In this document: positions 55,534 to 64,000 of the stretch, in pieces
How positions within the stretch are numbered: position 1 is the stretch's first letter
Layout of the letters: every line of letters starts with the position of its first letter
DNA from: Favolaschia claudopus
Lineage: Eukaryota > Basidiomycota > Agaricomycetes > Agaricales > Mycenaceae
DNA length: 64,000 nucleotides
Assembly (NCBI GenBank): GCA_037176885.1
Contig: JAWWNJ010000065.1
Coordinates: 310,001 to 374,000 of the forward strand
Direction: 5' to 3'
The notes under the pieces: model-generated
Seen by the model: only the letters and a program-made list of their open reading frames with translations
Told to the model about the DNA's origin: nothing
Database searches by the model: none
Translations under genes and position numbers: made by a program

Positions 55534-56120
55534 ATGTTCACAACCGCGTCGATCGCACTCATCTCCACCCTCTCCCTCTCCCCATTCCTCCGAGTCGCAT
55601 CGGCAGCTCCCGTCGTGAGTCTCTTCCCATATCCTACCTTCCATCCAGCCACTCAATCATAAGACAAACCAAACCTAGGACTTCATATTCAAATTCTGCA
55701 CGGGCGTCGCTCCAAACGTCGTCTGTCAACCACTGAACGACAACGGTCAGAAATGCACAAACATCCGGGGAGTGACAGACCTTGTGATGCCCATAGACGC
55801 GGAGTGCATTGTTTCCCCGTACGTATCTCATTCTTCCCTCCTTCTACTTCACCCCCTTAAACTTGGTTCTTCCTATCCCAACTGACGCAACCCCCACTAA
55901 CAGGCAACCCGACTGCAACCAAAACGTCCTCGCCGGGGAAGCAGCACGCAGCATCTTCACCGACACCTTGAAAGATCTGGACGGCACGAAGTTCCCAATT
56001 GCGAGCGTTATATGCTTCCGGACGCCCGGGACGGCCAATGGGATTACGGTGGGGACGACGTTCGATGTGGATCAGGGGTTTCGGGATGTGTTGAAGGGGA
56101 TTGAGATTCCGCTGGATTGA
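55534..56120 (+). CDS. small secreted cysteine-containing protein
   Basis: Three exons: 55534-55614, 55679-55818 and 55904-56120, coding 145 residues with clean GT..AG introns of 64 and 85 bp. The start MFTTASIALISTLSLSPFLR followed by VASAAPV is a signal peptide with likely cleavage after SAA or SAAP. The mature part has six cysteines (KFCTG, VVCQP, KCTNI, ECIVS, DCNQN, ICFRT), enough for three disulphides, and no transmembrane segment. Spacing vaguely resembles beta/gamma-crystallin-like secreted proteins of agarics, but I would not assign the family. It could act as an effector-like or cell-surface protein (inference). The TATA box at 55420 and the open frame suggest a working gene. Confidence 0.75.
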
Positions 56121-56589
56121 TGTGGGTTGCGTTGGATTGGGGAGGCTTCGTTAGTTTGTAACCTTTGAACTTGAACGCACTCAGAGAAATTTGGCGGCAG
56201 ATTCGGTCTATCTATTTTCCATTTCTTAAGCTTATGCACATAATCTTTGACAATTTGCCGCCTACCTATTGACTTGGTCTCCCTCAGTGTTATTCGACCC
56301 AACCCACGATGTAAATACTTCCTTCTTATCCGCCATTTTGACCTGGTCATTCATCTGATTTGCTTCATTCGTTGTTCACTAATATGGTTTGAAGTGACAC
56401 CGATGAACGAACCCTCTCCGCTCGTTTCATGAATAATAAGTCTCATACCTACGCGTCAAGTCCTACCTATATCGAAACTACGGAGGCCGCGACTACCTCG
56501 CCGTCAGACGAATCACAGTGGCTCCTACGAGGATGTCTTCCTCCCTCATGGTGAGGACAAAATTTACTCAATGGCAGATAAAGGAGGGA
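56121..56589. other. gene-free interval
   Basis: 3' flank of the secreted protein gene; no motif or repeat recognised. Confidence 0.3.
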
Positions 56590-56980
56590 AGAATATCTCG
56601 GTAGGGAGTGGAACCCATCCTTGTCCCTTTCAACTTGGTTATTAGGGAAATAAGGGTCGCCGCGACGAACCGAGAATTTCACTCATCTGAATGAGTGCTG
56701 CTCAATCAACATGCGGGAGTGTTCGCCTATGTCATACGTTCAAACCGAGCAATGGAGCGGGTGTGGTTGTAATCGGAAAATCGCCGCCAGTTGGAGTGAG
56801 GCCAGAGAAAAGAAACACCGCTGCATGGTTTGGATCAGCGTAATCGTGATGGAGTTGGACTCGGAACTTCACCCAAGACTACGAGGGGAAATATCTTGAG
56901 GAAAAATCGAACCGGAGAGAAAGAAAACAAAGAACAACGTCACGAAACAGGTCTCTGCTCGGGAATCGGACCCAATTATA
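56590..56980 (-). repeat. tRNA-like modules, one with paired acceptor stem
   Basis: At 56596-56675 (minus strand) TCTCGGT pairs fully with ACCGAGA. Inside are GTCGCGGCGACC, the same D-arm-like block as in the module at 48912-49004, the loop GTTGAAA and GGGTTCCACTCCC. A second T-arm-like motif, GGTCCGATTCCC, lies near 56963. Same orientation as the clusters at 48-51 kb. Confidence 0.45.
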
Positions 56981-57536
56981 TGTTCTCAGTTTTATGAAAT
57001 GCACAGATGTACTATTTTTACTCCTGATGTGACCATAACCCCAGAAGTGGGAACTATGTGATTTCCGGCCTCGTCAGGGCTGGTTTCGTCCCAGGAAAAA
57101 AGGAGAATACGCATTAATACCCAAATGTTTATTTGACATAATCCTGGCCCGCTGTATTCCTAGGAAGGTGCTCAATAAAATGAAAGAGAGTTTTTGTGAC
57201 ACTTTTGTGACCCTGCTAAATGCCGAGCTTGTGCAACTCTGAGTGTTCAACCCCCCAGTGGATGTTGAATTGTGCTTGTAGATCTGTGGTCAATAGTTTA
57301 GTTTTGATTTTCAGATGGAGTTCAAGCGCTGGAAATCTCCTCTGAATCTGTGTTTTGCGATTTTTGTGTCAAGATTAATTCGGGATTTAGTTCAGTTTAA
57401 CTCTGGCGAGTTTCAATAGCTGGGTGATGCCCGCACACATATATAGACTTCGCATTTCTTTCGTCGTACGCTGCGTCGCTGTCCTGGTTCTGCGTGTGAG
57501 ATCAGAGTTGATGGTCCCCTCATATCATTTTTTCTA
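56981..57536. other. gene-free interval
   Basis: No supported gene; short frames only. Confidence 0.3.
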
Positions 57537-57705
57537 CAGTCGCCTCTGTCATAACGCATAGATGTCGGTGGACCACCCACCCCGAACGCACCTCTTAATT
57601 GAGTGAGCATCATGTACGGGTAGTGAGCGCCAGGATCCATGAGAAATCAACGCTCTTGGCACCCCGACCGCACCTCGCAACTGAGTGAGCATCATGTACG
57701 GTGGC
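57537..57705. repeat. single MITE end plus 80 bp tandem duplication
   Basis: 57537-57583 matches the left end of the MITE at 15392 with one mismatch (CAGTCGCCTCTGTCATAACG onward). The other end is not found nearby. Directly after, CCCCGAACGCACCTC..TTGAGTGAGCATCATGTACG (57582) is repeated as CCCCGACCGCACCTC..CTGAGTGAGCATCATGTACG (57661). Confidence 0.7.
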
Positions 57706-58723
57706 TCAGAGGAGGATCCACTCTTCTGGAGCTGAAAACTCCCGCTAAGCTTCACCTTAGCAAAAACGCTGCAATGGCCTCTCGCGGCGCCGAACCAGAG
57801 CCCGTGCATTTGCAGGGTACTGCACAAGCGCCATCACCACCACCGTTCAATGGCGTGCCGTTGTTAAGCGCGCCTCACCCATCCCCTACTTCCCTCATCC
57901 CCCCTAGTGCTGTCCTCACCCGCCTTCGCCCACGCAGTGCCGCCCACCGACGGGATTGAGGATATACAAGATGGCAGGCCCAGATGATCTTGTTCTGAGG
58001 CAGATGGGATGATTGAGAAGCAGTGAGCAAAGAGAGGCAGATCGACGGAAAGCGCGGCACCGTTCCGATTTGGGCAACTGCCGATGGATGATGTAATCGT
58101 TTGCATAATTTGTCTTGCCTTCTTCCCCCAACAGAAAGTGGGTGACAAGCAGAATTCCTCCTACTAGAAGGCCTATTGTCTTGGGTGCATCAACATACAC
58201 CGCCCTGCCAACGCAAATAATCTCCAGGGAGAGTCGTTTATTTCGGGTGCGTGGATAGCCAGTTGTTTTGATCAAGGTTTTGATATACAGTTGCGGCCAC
58301 TGAGCTTGCATTACTATATATGGAAGTACCTTTAGATGCGAGAGGGCCAGAGAAGGTGCAAAGTGGCGCAGAGGGGGTAGCTACCTCGGCATTGCATACC
58401 TCCCATCCAAACGGAGGGAAAATGCTTAGAAAGGCAATATAAACTTGCGCTTCAGCAACTTCATGGGCGCAATTGGGGGTTATTTGTTCACGATTTCAAA
58501 CAAAAGCCACAACAAATGAGAGGTACTAAGGGCTCTTGAAAGTCACTAAGACAAACCACAATGTTAGCGGTTTTTTGTCTCTTTCAACTGTCAATGTCAC
58601 CGGCTTCGGTTATCCGTTTTCCCGGAATCTGGTCGTTGTTCCATGCATGAGTTACGCGGCACTGTTTACGAGTCTAAACAGCGGGCTACAAAAGCCGTAG
58701 ACCCTTCAACATTTGATCCTGTT
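57706..58723. other. gene-free interval
   Basis: Minus-strand frames between 57864 and 58311 (for example LSLEIICVGRAVYVDAPKTI) look partly protein-like but show no consistent gene model. Near 58682-58743 CGGGCTAC and GTAGCCCG form a small inverted repeat at the point where the glucanase gene loses its 3' end. Confidence 0.3.
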
Positions 58724-60114
58724 TTACATGGTACAGTAGCCCGGCCCAGCCATGTTTTGACAGGCCCATTCCGTTAGCCAGATGTTGAAGCGACTATGAT
58801 AGTCGACTAGAAATTCCTTGAAGGCTGTGGCATTGGTTCCATACCAATCCGGCACTTTTCAGGGACTGACTGATAGTCATATATTTGAAAGGAACGTACG
58901 GAGCACCAAAAAGTCAACAGTACACTCCTCACCACATTGCTGAAGGAATGCAGTCAGCCACTGCCAGCTACCCGGGGCTCCTGATGGCGCGGGACTGCCG
59001 AGGCGAACGTTGTGAGCTGCTCTCAGCGGCTCCAAATGCTGCTTACAGAGCTCTACAGCCTGCTCTGGAGTCAAGTTGGTCTGTCCGGTCTCTTGCGGCC
59101 TGTGTACAGAATTCTAGACTGAAAAAATCTATACTTGTTTATTGACGCCTCACTCGTTCATGCCGAGTATTGCGGTAGCATTAGTTGACTGTAGAGTACT
59201 CACGATGGTGTCGGAAAATTCCTCTGCTTGTGCTTGGCCCCACAACATCGGAACAAACTCAACAGGCAGCCCCGAGGCATCATCGGATACCAGGAAATTC
59301 CAATTATAATACCTGAAACAAGGACGCGGAATTAAGGAAGGGAGTTTGGGGTACATAACTTGACCGACCATGAAACTTTAACGCTCAGAAATTGATCCAT
59401 ATTCTGTGCCCCATTGTTGCCCCATCCAAGTCCGGCCTTTCTCCGGGAGGGTTCTGGTTGCGACAGAGGTTTGCATAGACTGTATGCGGTGACGATATCA
59501 ACGCCGACCAAAGCGACCACCAGAGTCGCAGAAGTAATCATTGTGGTAATACTGAGCTTTAGGTTGTGGTGACTTTTTAAGGTAAATCGGGAACTGGAAC
59601 TCGTTTGCCCATCACACATATTTTGATTCAATACAGCGCGGCCGTAGTTCAGCAAACGCATCCATAAACTAGTCATAAACTCCAAGTTGACTCCAAGCCC
59701 AGTTGCGTCGAAAGCCAAAAGAAAATCGATTAGACATGTACATTCTTTTTGCCGACTTACTGTATCTGGTTCTTGCATGTTATTGCCTTTCAGACGGAGA
59801 ATACGGTTCTTCTGGAGCATCCCTGTGACCAAAGCGGGTTTTGATTGATTTTCGTTTTCGAAATCTGCTTACCTGTGTTTGGTCCCGCGTCCTCGGCTCC
59901 ACCCTTGCCGAATCAGCTCTTCGTCTCTTTCAGCGCATTCTCTTGCCAGAGAGTGAGTTGGTGAGGCTCCCTGAACCTTTGTGAATACATCAGAGCTCCC
60001 TCCAACAGGGCTCAAATGCGTGCTTGAGCCCACTTGTTTACACGACAAGCTCACGGCAGTTGTGGAGGGTTGTGGAGCCGCACGGTAGCCGACGGAGTCG
60101 TCAACAGCTGTCAA
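58724..60114 (-). pseudogene. GH128-like (Asl1-type) beta-1,3-glucanase, 3' truncated
   Basis: Starts MTAVDDSVGYRAAPQPSTTA with an about 100-residue Ser-rich cytosolic part. A membrane segment follows (TTMITSATLVVALVGVDIVT), making it type II anchored. The catalytic domain follows: KAGLGWGNNGAQNMDQFLSV, SWYYNWNFLVSDDASGLPVE, FVPMLWGQAQAEEF, ILGMNEPQ with the likely acid/base Glu, TNLTPEQAVELCKQHLEPLR, VRLGSPAPSGAPGSWQWLTA, ECTVDFLVL, WYGTNATAFKEFLVDYH and NIWLTEWACQNM with the likely nucleophile Glu. Such enzymes act on fungal wall glucan. After QNM the frame ends at 58724 within a small inverted repeat, so the last 60-80 residues of the fold are missing. At least five introns of 45-60 bp. 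Exons are otherwise clean, suggesting recent loss. Confidence 0.75.
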
Positions 60115-60155
60115 TCAAAATCGAAAACGAAAGATGATCAAAACCCGCATTTACC

Positions 60156-62267
60156 AACCTGTACTGGACTTCGTACGAGAGATTCATTGAGTCCGAGGAT
60201 CCCAGCCCAGAATGCTATGTCAATAACATCGTATCTCATTCAGAAAACCAGCAAGAAGGCAACGTCGAGGTGGACGGTGGCAACTCAAGTGTTGATGCAG
60301 CTGGCGGAGAGGAGGAGTTGGTATTGGTAGTGGACCCGTCTGGGAACTATAAACCAGCTTCGAGTCCAATTGCCGATTATCAAAGTAGAGGAGAGGCCTT
60401 GAAAGATATTTCGATCTGGGATTTCGTGGCTAGAATTGACAAGGTGCGAACATCGAAGATCAGGGACTCGGATGTTGCTCAGGAAGAAGACTGGGATGAA
60501 GATGGAGAGGATGATCGCGACGGATCGGATAATTTAGGAAGGGTGGGTCAAATTGTTGTCGATGAATTTCCCTGCGATGCGGCCGATATCATGAACTTCG
60601 ATGGGAAATTGCGCCCACGCGTTAGCCTGAACGAAGACCACGTCAACGCGGCGACTCATTGTCTTCGCATCTGCTCACCCAGACTTCGAAAGGTGCCGGT
60701 ACCCATTGGACCAGCTTTCCCCCATCGAATCAAAAGAGAAACACGCACGGCTAATGTTGATTTTATTCAAGCCTTGGCGACATGCATCTGATCTTCGCGA
60801 GGACGGACAGACTTGGTCTGCAGCGTATTCCAATTTTTTAGATAGCTGTTCCCGCAGTACTATCGATTCGATAAACAATATCCATATACTGCATGAGTGT
60901 AAGGACAGTCGCGACGCACATTTCAGAAATCGGCAAAATCGGAAGCGGGCGGGGCTTACGGGTGATATACTCAGAAAGGCTGGTAATGTGGAGGACTCTT
61001 TGTACGCCGAAGAAGATGAGGATTCGTCTTGGACCATTTAGAACATATTGCCAACAGTAAATCCAATCATGTTGCGAGAGTTGCTGCTCATATTGCTGAG
61101 TCTATTAGTTCGGCAGAGCGGAGTGGTGTCTTCGGTGAATTGCTTACCGGTGCGCGGGATGACAAAGATTTGGATTGTGGAAATAACGATGTTAATGCTA
61201 GACACCACGTTAATGAACCGCATCCGGAATCCGAGCTTCAGTGGGCTAAATCCTACCAGCTCCGTAAAGATGCCTCAAGGAACGCTGCCTCTGCAAGTGA
61301 GACAACTTCTTCTGCCACTTCTGACCGAAATAATCAGGATCACGGCCCTGACGCATTCATGGGATCGGAAACATCCCACTCCCATTTTTATCAGGAGACA
61401 TTGGGAATACATCAGCCTGGTAGAACGAACGTGCAATTAAATGAAATACCCACCGACCAAACTCTGATCAGCAATATCATCGAGGAGTATACCTTGAATA
61501 CGGAGCAGACCAGAGCATTCAGGTTAATCGCAGAGCATAGTATTAAAAAAGGCACTACACCTTCTCCTCCTCCTCTACGAATGTTTCTTAATGGCGCCGG
61601 TGGAACAGGCAAGTCTCGGGTAATAAATGCGTTGACTGATCTATTTTCTCGTCGAGGTCAGAGCCGACGTTTCCGCCTATCGTTGTATACGTGTGTAGCT
61701 GCTAGAAACATAGCTGGTATGACTCTTCACGCTGCCTTGAATTTGGGTCGACCCGGTAAGATGAGTGCGAAGGCGCGGCGGGACCTGATGGCGAAGTGGG
61801 AAGGCGTTGATTACCTGTTTATTGACGAAGTCTCGATGATTGGCTGTGTTTTAATGTGCGAAATAAGTGAGGCGTTGAGTGCAGCCAAAGGAAATACTGA
61901 AGCCTTTGGGGGAATCAACATCGTATTCGCTAGAGACTTCTTGCATTGTAGAAGCGCCAGACACGTCCACAGGCATATCATTCGACCTACCTGCTCATCA
62001 CGTTGTCGCGTTAGAGGATACTGTAGAACCATTGCTGAGGTTGGTACTCCGGACGAGATCAAGACGAGATTATCCGCGCCAAATCCGATTTATTGGCGTA
62101 TAGCTCGGAGGACTTGTATACAACTGGACATTATGCAAATGAGGATCCGTATAACAGGCTGGAAGCGAAAGAGACTCAGCTCATCAAGGGGGTACCGATC
62201 CGCGAATTCTGCACTAGGGGTCGAAGTTTTTTTCTCAGCGATTTCGGGGACCCCTCCCCTCCTCTAA
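60156..62267 (+). pseudogene. Helitron Rep/helicase fragment with PIF1-like domain
   Basis: Three successive frames read as one Helitron polyprotein. ECYVNNIVSHSENQQEGNVE and LRKVPVPIGPAFPHRIK come first; after a shift near 60737, ARLMLILFKPWRHASDLRED and IHILHECKDSRDAHF; after a shift near 61035, the linker and the PIF1 helicase: LNTEQTRAFRLIAEHS, Walker A MFLNGAGGTGKSRVINAL, AALNLGRPGKMSAKARRDLM, Walker B VDYLFIDEVSMIGC and AFGGINIVFARDF. Helitrons move by rolling-circle replication using a Rep HUH nuclease and this helicase. The Rep nuclease part lies upstream and is absent here, and after FARDF the helicase frame is lost. Clearly inactive. No CTRR 3' hairpin was recognised. Confidence 0.75.
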
Positions 62268-62810
62268 ATGGGGGAATTTCCTTTTGGGGAAGCAATCAAT
62301 CACTCACACGCTGTCGCAAGCGCATCTCCGCGTCTTTCTCAAGTCTTTCCCACTCCTTCTCCCCTCTCTCTGCGCCCGTCCAACCCCGTGTGCCACAGAA
62401 ATTTCATATAACATTGTGCTACGTGCAACAAACACTTTCTACTGGCCTATCTTCGCCTTTTTCGCCCCTGTACAAGACTCGCATACCTATCCCTGATTCA
62501 ATATTAGAACTCAAACCCGAACACTTTCTAGTACTCACCGAAAAACTCATAGACGATCTGTGCGCGTCAGAGATGATTAGCGGTGTCTTGATTTTCTTCT
62601 TTTTTAGGACGCGAGTGGCCGGGTAGCTCTGTCAAACGACGCGAGACAGTTGTGCCAGCGAAAACTATCATCAGCAATTTGCACATAGAAGGTTGAATTT
62701 GATTGGCATATGGCGTTCCTCATTCGAATGTCTGGGACGAACACGAGGCGATTGCGGTGTGAAAAAACGGACGTGCCAGCATCGATCACCACGAACAAAT
62801 ATCAACAGTA
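62268..62810. other. gene-free interval
   Basis: C/T-rich stretch at 62330-62395, otherwise no motif. No supported gene. Confidence 0.3.
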
Positions 62811-63188
62811 CAGTTGCGTCGAAATTAAAGGCATTACCTAAAAGGGAAATTCCCATCAATCTGCCTCCATTTTGCCCTTGTTGTACTGGGACAAGGAGTT
62901 TCAAGGTTGAATATTATTTTGGGAGATGTGTAGTGCTCAGAGACGTGGGTGAACCGTGTCATTTGGTACAGATTTGCGCAAGAAATGACTTGGTCACTAC
63001 AATCAAAACTGGACAATTGTGAAGAATATGCCCCTCCACTGGGCAGCTGAGCCATACCTAGCGCTTGCAATTAACCCTTGATTATCAAATATGCACCATA
63101 TGCCCATGATTGGGCAGTTGTGCGCTCTCGAGGGTGGGATTGATGGGAATTTCCTTTTTAGGTAATGCATTTAATTTCGCCGCAACTG
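62811..63188. mobile_element. MITE, 378 bp, TA-flanked
   Basis: Inverted ends of about 52 bp: CAGTTGCGTCGAAATTAAAG and CAGTTGCGGCGAAATTAAAT (complement of the right), continuing GCATTACCTAAAA and GGAAATTCCCATCAATC in both. TA at 62809-62810 and 63189-63190. Mariner-like; no transposase. Confidence 0.85.
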
Positions 63189-63660
63189 TATGCGTAAGCG
63201 CTGATCTGAGCCTACAAAATCGTTACAAAGTATTCTTAAAGTCGATAAGCAGCTGAGCTAAGGCTCCAACCGTTTTGTTTTAAAACGGGTTATAAACGGT
63301 TTAAAACCGTTTCCGTTTCCTTTTAGTTTGGTCGGAGGCCCAAACGGTTTAGAAACCGTTTAAAAGCGGTTCAAACGGTTCCTCCAGGCGCAGAATTCTA
63401 AGACGTGGAGGCGAGCGAAACAACAACTGTGCGCCGCAAGTTGAATAAGTTGAATGCCGTGTTGATGCCGTGTGTGATCCAGAATCTGATTGACAGCACA
63501 TCCGACACTTGCGGATCGTCTTTTTGTGCGCCACCTCAATGCCCGACCACAACAAGTTGACATTGGCGCGAGCCCGGAGCAACAACGACGCAACTAAACA
63601 ATCAGGCCCAGCCATAAAAGCGTGACCAGTAAGTGACTGGACGCGTTTTATCGTACCACC
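63189..63660. repeat. AAACGGTTT-rich palindromic block and promoter of next gene
   Basis: 63262-63385 contains repeated AAACGGTTT/AAACCGTTT units arranged as an imperfect inverted repeat of about 125 bp between GGCTCCAACCG and CGGTTCCTCC. The remainder up to 63660 is gene-free and probably the upstream region of the gene at 63661. Confidence 0.5.
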
Positions 63661-64000
63661 ATGGCTAACAAGCCTGCTCCCTTAAAAGCCCCCAACTTGA
63701 AGCCGACTCGTGTCCGCACCGCGTCCAAACGCCTTGTCGATGACTCAAACAGCGAAGCTCCAAGTGCAGCACATCATTCTATTGTCGACCAGACCCAGGC
63801 GCGTCTTGACACGGGTAAGGCGCGTCTTCTTTTCTCACAGACTGACTCTTGACGCGTCTTCTTGATTCCTAGCTGCCACTATTGCCCATCTTATCCAGGA
63901 CATTGAAGATCTCGACGCTCTTCTCCCAGACACCATTGCCGAAGGAACCGAAGCCGACGAAAACGACTATCCAAGGCTTGGACTCCGGTTGTCCCGCGTC
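63661..64000 (+). CDS. 5' part of an unknown gene, cut by the window edge
   Basis: ATG in the context CACCATGGCTAAC (close to the Kozak optimum) starts MANKPAPLKAPNLKPTRVRT. An intron (GTAAGG, about 63815 to TAG 63872) joins ARLDT to AATIAHLIQDIEDLDALLPD and the frame stays open to the end of the window. Basic N-terminus and then an acidic helical stretch. Family not recognised. Confidence 0.5.

Noticed and set aside
58770..58860. Plus-strand tRNA-like sequence with a perfect 5 bp T-arm (ATTGG TTCCATA CCAAT) and a box A-like TAGCCAGATG
   Set aside because: It is the antisense of the glucanase exon encoding WYGTNATAF..FNIWLTEWA, so the resemblance is coincidental; no acceptor stem forms either.
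1..64000. CRISPR arrays, bacterial operons, riboswitches
   Set aside because: The window is eukaryotic (spliceosomal introns, fungal families). The spaced motif arrays have degenerate, not identical, repeats and are not CRISPR-like.

Overview
The window looks like chromosomal DNA of a mushroom-forming basidiomycete (Agaricomycetes, most likely Agaricales). Genes are split by many 45-80 bp GT..AG introns. The gene families are agaric-typical: F-box/LRR paralogues, a cytochrome P450, an MCT-like MFS permease, a GH128 glucanase, a small secreted Cys-rich protein, DIRS-like gag/RT and a Helitron PIF1 helicase. TTAGGG repeats are present. There is no bacterial operon structure. All functional calls rest on motifs I recognise by eye; no search was run.

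Layout. 0.6-2.7 kb: a DDE transposase scrap and an element with terminal inverted repeats (TIRs) and arrays of a CTGTGCA-TTTT motif. 2.8-5.2 kb: an intron-rich conserved-looking gene (+). 6.1-10.4 kb: a large intron-rich gene (-) with a Cys-rich N-terminus. 11.6-13.2 kb: an integrase-core DDE transposase (-). 14.5-17.2 kb: two more CTGTGCA array loci around a gene interrupted by a MITE (miniature inverted-repeat element). 17.4-20.2 kb: a DIRS-like retroelement (-) carrying two nested MITEs. 21-26.6 kb: several TIR transposons, one holding a RecQ-like helicase fragment. 27-29.1 kb: an MFS transporter (+). 29.5-34.7 kb: decayed repeats and a gag gene. 35.1-37.9 kb: two F-box/LRR paralogues (-), both damaged. 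38.9-42.8 kb: a P450 (-) broken by a rearrangement with a near-perfect 287 bp inverted repeat. 43.4-57 kb: a repeat-dominated zone with a secreted alpha/beta hydrolase (45-46.4 kb), four copies of a long dispersed repeat, about a dozen tRNA-like T-arm modules, two SINEs, an interstitial telomere tract, a hAT-like MITE and a small secreted protein gene (55.5-56.1 kb). 58.7-60.1 kb: a membrane-anchored GH128-like glucanase (-). 60.2-62.2 kb: a broken Helitron. The last 340 bp hold the start of another gene (+).

Two themes stand out. First, small MITEs with TA target duplications repeatedly sit inside exons. For four of them, conceptual removal of element plus one TA rejoins the reading frame; a fifth (127 bp, in the hydrolase) adds 43 codons in frame. 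Second, there are two repeat architectures I cannot assign to a named family. One is arrays of a degenerate CTGTGCA-TTTT motif pointing at a conserved core. The other is same-strand clusters of tRNA-like modules lying next to a long dispersed repeat between 43 and 57 kb. These are the best candidates for something undescribed.
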